Shown: positions 6,308 through 12,551 of the stretch, in pieces
Layout of the letters: every line of letters begins with the position of its first letter
Numbering within the stretch: position 1 is the first letter of the stretch
Source: JAHEFX01 sp964614585
GTDB lineage: Bacteria > Actinomycetota > Acidimicrobiia > Spongiisociales > JAENVV01
Assembly: GCA_964614585.1 (NCBI GenBank)
Contig: CAZTLW010000067.1
Span: 1 to 12,551 of the forward strand
Length of the DNA: 12,551 bases
Reading direction: 5' to 3'
The notes under the pieces: generated by a model
The model's input: only the letters and a program-made list of their open reading frames with translations
Database searches by the model: none
What the model was told of the DNA's origin: nothing
Made by a program: the position numbers and the translations under genes

Positions 6308-7620
6308 ACCCGCCAGGAACCGGGCACACCCCGCAGGTCGTGCTCGCCCCGGTCGACGAACTCGACCCCCGACCCGGCGCTGATGTCCCGCACCGACCCC
6401 GAGACGAGGATCTCCCCCGCCCCGGCCATCCCGGCGATCCGGGCCCCGATGTGCACCGCCAGCCCCGCGATGTCGTCGCCCACCAACTCCACCTCGCCCG
6501 TGTGGACCCCCGCCCGGACCTCGAGGCCGTGACGGTGGGCCTCGACGATGATCGCCTCGGCACAGCGGATCGCCCGACCCGGACCGTCGAACCGGGCCAG
6601 GAACCCATCACCGGCCGACGTCACCTCGATTCCCCGGTGGGCGGCGATCTCTCGCCGGGCGGCGGCATGGTGGGTCTCCAGCAGGCCCCGCCAGGCGGCG
6701 TCACCCATTCGGGCGGCCCGGTCGGTGGACCCGACCAGGTCGGTGAACAGGACGGTCGCCAGCACCCGCTCGGCCACCGGCTCCATCCGCTCCCCGGTCA
6801 GGAACTCGCGGATGTCGGGCACGACGGCCTCGGGCTTCATCCAGGCGAGGTGCTCCGTCCCCGCTCGCTCCACCAGACGGGCGCCGGGGACGTGCTCGGC
6901 GATGTACCGGCCGCTCTCCACCGGCACCGCCGGGTCGTCGACGGCGTGCAGGACGAGGGTCGGGACCCGGATGCTGGGGAGGATCGACCGGACGTCGATC
7001 TCGCGGGAGGCGAGCTGCCAGGCCAGGGCCTCGCGGGGGCTGGCGGCGTTGCGGAGCAGGCGTGAGAGGTGCTCGGTCGCCCACGCCGGGTCGTCCAACT
7101 CCTCCCCGAAGAGCCCGGTCGCCCACGCCTCGGACGCCGAGCCCCAGCGGTCGGCGAAGCCGACGATGTACTCCTCGAACCACTCGTCGTCGCCGTCGCC
7201 CCACGGCCATTCGTCGTCGGATCGTTCGCGGACCTCGGCGCCCTGGAGCACGAGGTGACTCACCCGCTCGGGGTGGGCGGCGGCGAAGAGCATCGACAAG
7301 GGACCGCCCTCCGACTCTCCCATGACGGCGGCCCGCTCGATGCCGGCGTGGTCGAGGACGGCGCGGATGTCGTCCATGCGGGTCTCGAGCGGAGTGCCGG
7401 GGGTGCCCCGGGAGGAGAGCCCCATACCGCGCTTGTCGTAGACGATGAGACTGGAGAACTCCCCCAGCGCCTCGGCGAACCGGCGGAAGAGTGGAAACGC
7501 CCAGTTGACGTCGAGATGGCTGACGTAGCCGAGCGTCCAGATGAGTGGGATCTCGCCGTCGCCGGTGATCGTATAGGCGATGTCGGCCTCGTCGGCAGGG
7601 GCGTAGTGGATCTCGGGCAC
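6289..7620 (-). CDS. Alpha/beta hydrolase fused to class III adenylate/guanylate cyclase domain
   Basis: A 443-residue two-domain cytoplasmic protein. Residues 1-275 are an alpha/beta hydrolase with nucleophile elbow GESEG (Ser103), acid at Asp228 or Asp229 (VDDPAVP) and His257 (GTEHLAW). Residues 285-443 are a class III cyclase domain: metal-binding Asp294 in FTDLVGST and Asp338 in AGDGF, and the dimer strand GLAVHIGARIAGMA (386-399). Arg394 is present, but the usual transition-state Asn is His390 and the usual purine-selecting Lys is Thr334, so cyclic-nucleotide synthesis is uncertain and the domain may act as a sensor. This fusion is common in actinobacteria, with unknown ligands. The GTG at 7620 is preferred because TACGCT lies six bases upstream. 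Confidence 0.92.
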   Translation of the reverse strand: MPEIHYAPADEADIAYTITGDGEIPLIWTLGYVSHLDVNWAFPLFRRFAEALGEFSSLIVYDKRGMGLSSRGTPGTPLETRMDDIRAVLDHAGIERAAVMGESEGGPLSMLFAAAHPERVSHLVLQGAEVRERSDDEWPWGDGDDEWFEEYIVGFADRWGSASEAWATGLFGEELDDPAWATEHLSRLLRNAASPREALAWQLASREIDVRSILPSIRVPTLVLHAVDDPAVPVESGRYIAEHVPGARLVERAGTEHLAWMKPEAVVPDIREFLTGERMEPVAERVLATVLFTDLVGSTDRAARMGDAAWRGLLETHHAAARREIAAHRGIEVTSAGDGFLARFDGPGRAIRCAEAIIVEAHRHGLEVRAGVHTGEVELVGDDIAGLAVHIGARIAGMAGAGEILVSGSVRDISAGSGVEFVDRGEHDLRGVPGSWRVYAVER

Positions 7621-7626
7621 GGTCGG

Positions 7627-7632
7627 AGCGTA
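7627..7632 (-). promoter_or_regulatory. Probable leaderless promoter -10 (TACGCT) of the hydrolase-cyclase gene
   Basis: TACGCT on the minus strand ends six bases before the GTG at 7620, with no Shine-Dalgarno. The same hexamer occurs on the other strand at 7673-7678 for the divergent nuclease. Confidence 0.5.
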
Positions 7633-7655
7633 GGGCCTGACCGGGCGCGCCGATA

Positions 7656-7670
7656 TCGAACACCTGTTCG
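7656..7670. promoter_or_regulatory. LexA (SOS) box
   Basis: The sequence TCGAACACCTGTTCG contains CGAAC, four bases, GTTCG, a perfect inverted repeat matching the Gram-positive and mycobacterial LexA operator. It ends two bases before the probable -10 (7673-7678) of the nuclease gene, where bound LexA would block the promoter. It also lies about 36 bases upstream of the divergent hydrolase-cyclase start, so that gene might be affected too. Confidence 0.85.
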
Positions 7671-7672
7671 TG

Positions 7673-7678
7673 TACGCT
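7673..7678 (+). promoter_or_regulatory. Probable -10 (TACGCT) of the SOS nuclease gene
   Basis: TACGCT lies ten bases before the ATG at 7689 and directly downstream of the LexA box. The leader would be very short and has no Shine-Dalgarno. Confidence 0.5.
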
Positions 7679-7688
7679 CCTCGGTCCC

Positions 7689-9314
7689 ATGGAGGCGCAG
7701 GGCAGCTTCGACGACCTGGGGACGCCGCTCCACGACGTGACGTTCGTGGTCGTCGACCTCGAGACCACCGGCGGGTCGGCCGACGGTGATGCCATCACCG
7801 AGATCGGCGCCGTCAAGGTCCGGGGCGGCGAACTGCTCGGCGAGTTCCAGACCCTCGTCAACCCCGGCCGGGAGATCCCGCCCACCATCACCGTCCTCAC
7901 CGGGATCACCCACGCCATGGTCGTCCAGGCCCCCCGCATCGAGACCGTCCTCCCCTCGTTCCTCGAGTTCCTCGGCGACGCCGTCCTCGTCGCCCACAAC
8001 GCCCGCTTCGACGTCGGCTTCCTGAACGCCGCCGCCCACCGGACCGGCCACGACCGCCTTCCCAACCGGGTGCTCGACACCGTCGGACTCGCCCGCCGGG
8101 TGGTCCGCGGCGAGGTCCGCAACCTGCGCCTCGGGTCCCTCGCCGCCCACTTCCGCTCCCCCGTCACGCCCACCCACCGGGCCCTCGACGACGCCCGGGC
8201 CACCACCCACGTCCTCCATGCCCTCCTCGAGCGGGTCGGCACGCTCGGCGTCACCGGCCTCGAGGACCTCCTCGCCCTCCCCACCGCCAAGGGCTCGACG
8301 ACGTTCCACAAGCTCCGCCTCACCGAGGGCCTCCCCCGCGCCCCCGGCGTCTACCTGTTCCGGGACCGCCAGGGCGCCGTCACCTACGTCGGCAAGGCCA
8401 CCAACCTCCGCCAGCGGGTCCGCTCCTACTTCTACGGCGACACCCGCCGCTCGGTCGCCACCATGCTCACCGAGTTGGCCAAGATCGACCACGTCGCCTG
8501 CCCCACCGAGCTCGAGGCGTCGATCCTCGAGCTGCGCCTCATCCACCACCACGTCCCCCGCCACAACCGCCGCTCCAGGCCCCCCAAGGCTCAGCACTGG
8601 GTGCGGCTCACCGACGAGGCGTTCCCCCGCCTCACCATCGCCCGCACCCACCGCCCCGACGACCCCACCGCCCTCGGCCCGTTCCGCTCGCGCAAGGCCG
8701 CCGAGGCCGTCCAGCACGCCCTGTGGGACGCCACCCCCGTCCGCCGCTGCACCGGCCGGCCGGGCTCCAAGGACGGGCCCTGCCGCTTCGCCCAGCTCGG
8801 CGTCGCCCTCTGTCCCTGCGACGGCACCCTCGACCGCGACGCCTACGCCGCCGCCATCGCCCCCATCCGCCGCTCGGTCGACGGAGCCGACCACCTGCTC
8901 GACCCGCTCGCCGCCCGCATGCGGGGCCTCGCCGCCGCCGAGCGCTTCGAGGAGGCCGGCTGGCTGCGGGACCGCCACCGATCGCTCCGCCGGGCCCTCG
9001 AGCGGCGGCACCGCTGGCAGCTGCTCCAGGAGGCGGGCCGGGTGGTCGCCACCGACGGCGAGGCGTTCGTGGTGGTCGACCACGGCCGGTTCGTCACGTC
9101 GTGGGTGGGCGACCAGCCGCTCCTCCCCGGGCCCGAGGACGCCGAGGCCACCACCACGCCGGCCACCGCGGGCATCGGCGAAGAGGTCGATCTCGTCTGG
9201 AAGTTCCTCACCGCCGCCGGCACGGAGGTGGTGGAGGCCGCCATCGATCCCCGGGCCATCCGGGCTGCGGGCCTTCGCTGGCAGGCCGCCGAGGCGGCAC
9301 TCAAGGCGTCGTGA
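7689..9314 (+). CDS. DEDDh 3'-5' exonuclease fused to UvrC-like GIY-YIG endonuclease
   Basis: A 541-residue hybrid repair nuclease. Residues 15-185 are a DnaQ/epsilon-type exonuclease with ExoI VDLETTG (Asp23, Glu25), ExoII AHNARFD (Asp108) and ExoIII HRALDD (His163, Asp168), all catalytic residues present. Residues 215-300 are a UvrC-type GIY-YIG domain: GVY (220-222), YVG (233-235), Arg241 and TELEASILELRLI (273-285). Next comes the UvrC cysteine cluster (Cys354, 365, 375, 377), which likely holds an iron-sulfur cluster, then a UvrB-interaction-like helix pair (about 405-440). UvrC's C-terminal RNase H-like and HhH domains are missing, as in Cho. Actinobacteria carry such proteins (M. tuberculosis Rv2191 type, from memory). 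The LexA box just upstream shows SOS control. The role is probably alternative 3' incision or end trimming. Confidence 0.93.
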   Translation: MEAQGSFDDLGTPLHDVTFVVVDLETTGGSADGDAITEIGAVKVRGGELLGEFQTLVNPGREIPPTITVLTGITHAMVVQAPRIETVLPSFLEFLGDAVLVAHNARFDVGFLNAAAHRTGHDRLPNRVLDTVGLARRVVRGEVRNLRLGSLAAHFRSPVTPTHRALDDARATTHVLHALLERVGTLGVTGLEDLLALPTAKGSTTFHKLRLTEGLPRAPGVYLFRDRQGAVTYVGKATNLRQRVRSYFYGDTRRSVATMLTELAKIDHVACPTELEASILELRLIHHHVPRHNRRSRPPKAQHWVRLTDEAFPRLTIARTHRPDDPTALGPFRSRKAAEAVQHALWDATPVRRCTGRPGSKDGPCRFAQLGVALCPCDGTLDRDAYAAAIAPIRRSVDGADHLLDPLAARMRGLAAAERFEEAGWLRDRHRSLRRALERRHRWQLLQEAGRVVATDGEAFVVVDHGRFVTSWVGDQPLLPGPEDAEATTTPATAGIGEEVDLVWKFLTAAGTEVVEAAIDPRAIRAAGLRWQAAEAALKAS

Positions 9315-9400
9315 GCCGATCGGACGGCCGTGGCCGGTCCCCGAAGCGCGGGCCGGAGGTGGCGTCCAGCGCCCTCTACGGCCCAAGGAACGACCGTCGA

Positions 9401-9433
9401 ACCCCCTCCACAACCCTGGGTTGGCGAGGGGGT
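9401..9433. terminator. Bipartite hairpin between convergent genes, probable bidirectional terminator
   Basis: ACCCCCTC (9401-9408) pairs perfectly with GAGGGGGT (9426-9433), and nested inside is the palindrome CAACCCTGGGTTG (9411-9423), separated by two mismatched positions on each side. The stem touches the stop codon of the minus-strand gene (9433-9435) and lies 87 bases after the nuclease stop. The inner 13-mer is identical to one in the repeat cluster at 2054-2066. The rest of the gap (9315-9400) holds nothing I recognise. Confidence 0.65.
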
Positions 9434-10038
9434 CAGTTGGGGTCGCCGAACACCGGGTCGAGCACCTCCCGGAGCTTGCGCTCCCCCACCCCGGCGACGA
9501 ACCAGCGGATGCCGAGCGCCAACACGGCGACGGTGATGACGCCGAGCACCGCGACGTAGAGCCGGGCGATCTGGTTGCCCCCGAACGCCTGCCACGTCCA
9601 CCACATGCCGATCCCGTAGAAGATGGCGCCCACCACGGTCTGGAGGATCGTGATCGTCCCGAACCAGGTGGGGGTCCGATCGAACGGCAGCGTGACGGCC
9701 TTGGACTTGTCGAGCGGGTAGAGGTAGGTCTCCTCGAGCTTCGCCCCGACCAGCACGTCGGTGTCGAGGCGCCGGTTGAGCCACCCCTCGAGGGCCCGGG
9801 CGTACTGGCGGGCGAACGTGAGATACGAGGCGTCGAACGAGGTCTGGGCGGCGCCGAGCAGGGCGACGGGGGCCAACAGGGCGATGAGCCGCTCGTCGAT
9901 GGCGACGGCCACCACCACGATCGCCAACCCCAGCACCAGCGTGAAGCGGATGTCGCCGAAGAACCGCCGGTGGTAGTAGTTCGTCATGCCCCGCATGCGA
10001 GCGAGCTGCTGGGCGGCGATGCGGATGTCGTCGTCCAC
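9433..10038 (-). CDS. Small four-segment membrane protein, unknown function
   Basis: A 201-residue protein I cannot assign to a named family. It begins with a cytoplasmic helix ending in MRGMTNYYHRRFFGDIRF (15-32). Membrane segments lie at about 29-46 and 50-66, then a soluble loop (67-124) with aromatic and basic residues and the stretch EETYLYPLDKSKAVTLPF (102-119), then segments at about 125-149 and 157-180, and a charged tail. Two paired hairpins with both ends inside is the likely topology. The start at GTG 10038 is well supported by GGAGGGA two bases upstream. It is divergent from the AAA ATPase gene with 61 bases between starts; a functional link is possible but unproven. A hypothetical call is safest. 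Confidence 0.85.
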   Translation of the reverse strand: MDDDIRIAAQQLARMRGMTNYYHRRFFGDIRFTLVLGLAIVVVAVAIDERLIALLAPVALLGAAQTSFDASYLTFARQYARALEGWLNRRLDTDVLVGAKLEETYLYPLDKSKAVTLPFDRTPTWFGTITILQTVVGAIFYGIGMWWTWQAFGGNQIARLYVAVLGVITVAVLALGIRWFVAGVGERKLREVLDPVFGDPN

Positions 10039-10040
10039 GG

Positions 10041-10047
10041 TCCCTCC
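10041..10047 (-). promoter_or_regulatory. Ribosome binding site deciding the start at 10038
   Basis: On the minus strand this is GGAGGGA, close before the GTG at 10038. It supports this start over the much longer open frame that continues upstream into the ATPase gene. Confidence 0.8.
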
Positions 10048-10061
10048 GGGTCGTCGGGGAC

Positions 10062-10067
10062 ACGGTA
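10062..10067 (-). promoter_or_regulatory. Possible -10 (TACCGT) of the small membrane-protein gene
   Basis: TACCGT on the minus strand fits TANNNT and would give a leader of about 17 to 23 bases containing the GGAGGGA site. No clear -35 is seen. Confidence 0.4.
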
Positions 10068-10084
10068 CGCCATCGCCCACCCCA

Positions 10085-10090
10085 TAGGAT
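10085..10090 (+). promoter_or_regulatory. Probable -10 (TAGGAT) of the Cdc48-like ATPase gene
   Basis: TAGGAT is followed by nine bases and the ATG at 10100, with no Shine-Dalgarno, suggesting a leaderless or nearly leaderless transcript covering the ATPase and VOC genes. Confidence 0.48.
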
Positions 10091-10099
10091 GCCGGGGCG

Positions 10100-12130
10100 A
10101 TGCGCTTCACCATCCGTACCGGCTCCGATCCCACCGCCACCGCCGACCGAGCGATGCTCGCCGCCATCGGTCTCCCCGCCGGCGGCGTGGTCTCGATCGG
10201 CGAGTCCCACGCCCGGGTGCTGCCCGGGCGGGTGCCGGTGGCTACCACCCTGCTGGTGGGTCCCGCCACCCTCGCCAACGCCGGAGTCGCAGCAGGGTCG
10301 ACCGTCGACGTGAAACGGGTGATGCTCCCCACCGCCGCCACCGTGGTCGTCGAGCCGATGCCCGCCGACGTCCGCGGGGTCGTCTCGGCGCTCGTGGGGC
10401 TGCCGGTCACCCCGGGCGACGAGGTCACGGTCGACGCCGCCCGCCTCCCCGAGGAAACCGAGGCCGTCACGTTCGCCGTGCGGGCCGTCACCCCCGGCCC
10501 GGCCGGGGTGGTCGGCCCCGGCACGATGCTGTCGGACACGCTGCCGATGCCCGACGAGTCCCCGGATGATCGGTCCGAGGCGACCCAGACACCCACCGAG
10601 CCGTCGACGCCGCCCGACGACGGCGGTCACCGACCCCCCACCCGCAGCGAGGCGCTGCTCACCGGCCTCGACGAGGAGGTCGAGACGCTGTCGGGGTGGA
10701 TCCGGCTGCTCGCGGGGAAGGGCAACCTGCCGACCGCCTGGGGCCTCCCCGAGGTGGCCGGGGTCATCGTGGAGGCGCCACCCGGCTGCGGCGGCCCCGA
10801 GGTCGTCGCCGAGGCGGCCCGCCAGGCCGGCGCCCATCGCCGGGACGTCTCCCTCGACCTCGTCTTCAAGCCGACCCGTCTGCTCGACCTCCTGGAGGCG
10901 GCGATCCGGGACACCCCCCGGCCGGGCGTCATCCACCTCGAACCGCTCGAAACGATCGCCGGGGAGGACGGCCTGTCCAACTACCGCACCCAGGTGGGGG
11001 CAGTGCTGCGGTGGTTCCTCGACAAGGTCGCCCGCACCCCCGGCCTCGCCACCGTCATCGGGGTGCGGTCGGTGGCCGGCGTCGATCCGTCGGTGACCGG
11101 CTCGGAGCTGCTGCCCCGCACGCTGCGGATCCCCCCGCCCGACTCGGCCCGGCGGACGGCGCTCTTCGACGCCGCCACCGGGCGCATCCCCCGCGGCGAC
11201 GTCGACTTCGAGCTGCTCGGGGCCCGGTCGGCCGGGTTCTCGGGCGCCGACATCCTCGCCGCGGTCGTACACGCCTCGGCGATGGTCTCCGATGGCGGCG
11301 AGCTCGACACCGAGACGCTGCTGACGGCGCTCGCCGAGACCAACCCCACCCTCGGGGCGACAGGGCTCGGGGAGATCCCCTCGTTCGGGTTCGAGGCCGT
11401 CGCCGGGCTGGCGGACGTCAAGCAGCGCCTCACCGAGGCCGTCATCTGGCCGATGACCCAGCCCGAGCGCTTCGCCCGGCTCGGGATCGACCCACCCGGC
11501 GGGATCCTGCTGTGGGGACCGCCCGGCACCGGCAAGACGTTCGTGGTCAAGGCGCTGGCCAACGAGGCGGGGGCGGCGTTCTTCCCCGTCAAGGGGGCCG
11601 AACTGTTGGACAAGTACGTGGGCGAGTCCGAGCGGGCGGTGCGGGACGTGTTCGCCCGAGCCCGGGCGGCCGCCCCCTCCATCCTCTTCTTCGACGAGCT
11701 CGACGCACTCGCCCCCATCCGCGGGTCGTCGACGACATCGGTGACCGACTCGGTGGTGGCGTCGCTGCTCACCGAGCTCGACGGGGTGACCGGCCGGGGC
11801 GAGTTGGTGGCGATCGGCGCCACCAACCGGCGCGACCTCATCGACCCGGCGCTGCTGCGCTCGGGCCGGTTCGAGGTGCACATCCACCTGGCCTTGCCCG
11901 ACCGGTCGGCCCGCCTCGCCCTGCTGCGGATCACCGACGTCCCGCTTGACGACGACGTGTCGCTCGACGACCTGGCCGACGCCACCGAGGGCCTGTCGTT
12001 CGCCGACCTCACCGGGCTGCTGCGGGAGGCGGCGCTGGTGGCGCTGCGAACCGACGCCCACGCCCTCGAGGTGACCTGGGAGCACCTCGAGGAGGCGCTC
12101 GACGCCTTCGCAGACCGGGACCTCGAATGA
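10100..12130 (+). CDS. Cdc48-like (Cpa-type) AAA ATPase with degenerate D1 domain
   Basis: A 676-residue protein with Cdc48/p97 architecture. Residues 1-85 look like the double-psi beta-barrel N domain and 86-135 the second N subdomain, followed by a Pro/Asp/Thr-rich linker (145-182). D1 (about 183-420) has lost its active site: the Walker A slot reads APPGCGGP (226-233) without Lys, and the Walker B slot reads VIHLEPLE (277-284). D2 (about 425-676) is intact: GPPGTGKT (473-480), pore loop KYVGES (505-510), FFDELD (530-535), sensor-1 Asn576 and arginine finger region LLRSGR (585-590). A Cdc48-like actinobacterial family, Cpa, is described as an unfoldase that interacts with the 20S proteasome; this is a likely member. 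The C-terminus DRDLE lacks an HbYX docking motif. It overlaps the next gene by four bases. Confidence 0.9.
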   Translation: MRFTIRTGSDPTATADRAMLAAIGLPAGGVVSIGESHARVLPGRVPVATTLLVGPATLANAGVAAGSTVDVKRVMLPTAATVVVEPMPADVRGVVSALVGLPVTPGDEVTVDAARLPEETEAVTFAVRAVTPGPAGVVGPGTMLSDTLPMPDESPDDRSEATQTPTEPSTPPDDGGHRPPTRSEALLTGLDEEVETLSGWIRLLAGKGNLPTAWGLPEVAGVIVEAPPGCGGPEVVAEAARQAGAHRRDVSLDLVFKPTRLLDLLEAAIRDTPRPGVIHLEPLETIAGEDGLSNYRTQVGAVLRWFLDKVARTPGLATVIGVRSVAGVDPSVTGSELLPRTLRIPPPDSARRTALFDAATGRIPRGDVDFELLGARSAGFSGADILAAVVHASAMVSDGGELDTETLLTALAETNPTLGATGLGEIPSFGFEAVAGLADVKQRLTEAVIWPMTQPERFARLGIDPPGGILLWGPPGTGKTFVVKALANEAGAAFFPVKGAELLDKYVGESERAVRDVFARARAAAPSILFFDELDALAPIRGSSTTSVTDSVVASLLTELDGVTGRGELVAIGATNRRDLIDPALLRSGRFEVHIHLALPDRSARLALLRITDVPLDDDVSLDDLADATEGLSFADLTGLLREAALVALRTDAHALEVTWEHLEEALDAFADRDLE

Positions 12131-12551
12131 TCGACCACATCGTCTACGGCGTGCTCGACCTGCACCAGGCGGTAGCGGGGATCGGCGGGTTGGTCGGCGT
12201 CGACCCGAGCTGGGGCGGGCCACACGTCGGCCGGGGGACGGCCAACTACCTCGCGTCGCTCGGCGAGCGGACCTACCTGGAGATCATCGGTCCCGACCCC
12301 GACCAGCCGGGCCCCGAGCAGGCGCGCCCGTTCGGCCTCGACCGGATGATGACGGCGGGGGTGATCACCTGGTGCGCCGCCGTCGACGATCTCGATGGGT
12401 TCGTCGAGCGAGCCGCCGAGGCGGGCTACGAATACGACGAGCCGACGGTGATGCAGCGTCGCTCCCCCGACGGCCTGCTGACCTGGCGGCTGTCGTTCCC
12501 CCGGTTCGACACCCTCGGCGGGATCATCCCGTTCGTCATCGACTGGGGCGA
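12127..12551 (+). CDS. VOC family protein, glyoxalase-like domain (3' truncated by window edge)
   Basis: The first 141 residues are visible. MIDHIVYGV (1-9), GRGTANYLASLG (about 35-46), YLEIIGPDPDQP (about 50-61), RPFGLDR (about 67-73), then RRSPDGLLTWRL and GGIIPFVIDWG near the window end are the signature of the Glyoxalase_3 (PF13468) type of vicinal oxygen chelate protein. His4 and the Glu in YLEII are the likely metal ligands. Substrate is unknown; few members have been characterised. The ATG overlaps the ATPase stop (ATGA), indicating translational coupling and a shared operon, though a biochemical link between an unfoldase and this enzyme is not obvious. The end of the protein is outside the window. 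Confidence 0.88.
   Translation, partial: MIDHIVYGVLDLHQAVAGIGGLVGVDPSWGGPHVGRGTANYLASLGERTYLEIIGPDPDQPGPEQARPFGLDRMMTAGVITWCAAVDDLDGFVERAAEAGYEYDEPTVMQRRSPDGLLTWRLSFPRFDTLGGIIPFVIDWG

Noticed and set aside
7260..9413. A 717-codon open frame on the minus strand
   Set aside because: It is antisense to the nuclease gene and out of frame with the hydrolase-cyclase; no domain is visible.
8843..12223. A 1126-codon open frame on the minus strand
   Set aside because: It is antisense to the nuclease C-terminus and the AAA ATPase, both of which have clear motifs; the composition is Gly/Arg/Glu-rich without domains.
1..12551. tRNA, rRNA, insertion sequence or phage genes
   Set aside because: No cloverleaf, transposase motif, terminal inverted repeats or phage-type protein was seen on either strand.

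Overview
The window is very GC-rich, with almost every codon ending in G or C. It uses many GTG starts and carries TANNNT -10 hexamers placed 6 to 10 bases before several start codons. Together with an actinobacterial-type SOS box, a DnaQ-UvrC hybrid nuclease and a Cdc48-like AAA ATPase, this points to a high-GC actinobacterium. Acidimicrobiia is my best guess from general feel and is not proven by anything in the window.

Layout. (1) 1-416 (+): 3' end of an acyl-CoA thioesterase-like gene, facing an SDR oxidoreductase (420-1226, -). (2) 1303-2339 (+): a DUF6390-type protein and a very short HypC-like protein, separated by a 110-base spacer full of palindromic repeats. (3) 2341-3795 (-): a six-segment membrane protein of unknown function. 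(4) 3796-4158: a gap that looks like a broken minus-strand reading frame. (5) 4159-5529 (-): a DUF3179 lipoprotein, head-to-head with a SpoU/TrmH RNA methyltransferase (5522-6307, +). Their GTG starts lie in one 8-base palindrome. (6) 6289-7620 (-): an alpha/beta hydrolase fused to a class III cyclase domain, divergent from a DnaQ-type exonuclease/UvrC-like nuclease (7689-9314, +). A perfect SOS box lies between them. (7) 9433-10038 (-): a small four-segment membrane protein, separated from the nuclease by a strong hairpin. (8) 10100-12551 (+): a Cdc48/Cpa-like ATPase with an inactive first ATPase domain, overlapping by 4 bases the start of a glyoxalase-like VOC protein that runs off the window.

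This is mostly a chromosomal housekeeping or accessory patchwork of single-gene transcripts, packed end to end in alternating orientation. I see no mobile element, RNA gene or CRISPR array. The regulatory story visible in sequence is damage control (SOS box before the nuclease) and widespread probable leaderless transcription.

The points most worth a second look are: the DUF6390/HypC pair, where the C-terminal half of the DUF6390 protein itself shows a HypC-like pattern with the same Cys-x3-Pro-x-Arg/Lys spacing; the dead-D1 Cdc48-like ATPase coupled to a VOC protein; the SOS-controlled hybrid nuclease; the palindromic intergenic repeat shared by two distant gaps; and the palindromic shared start at 5522-5529.
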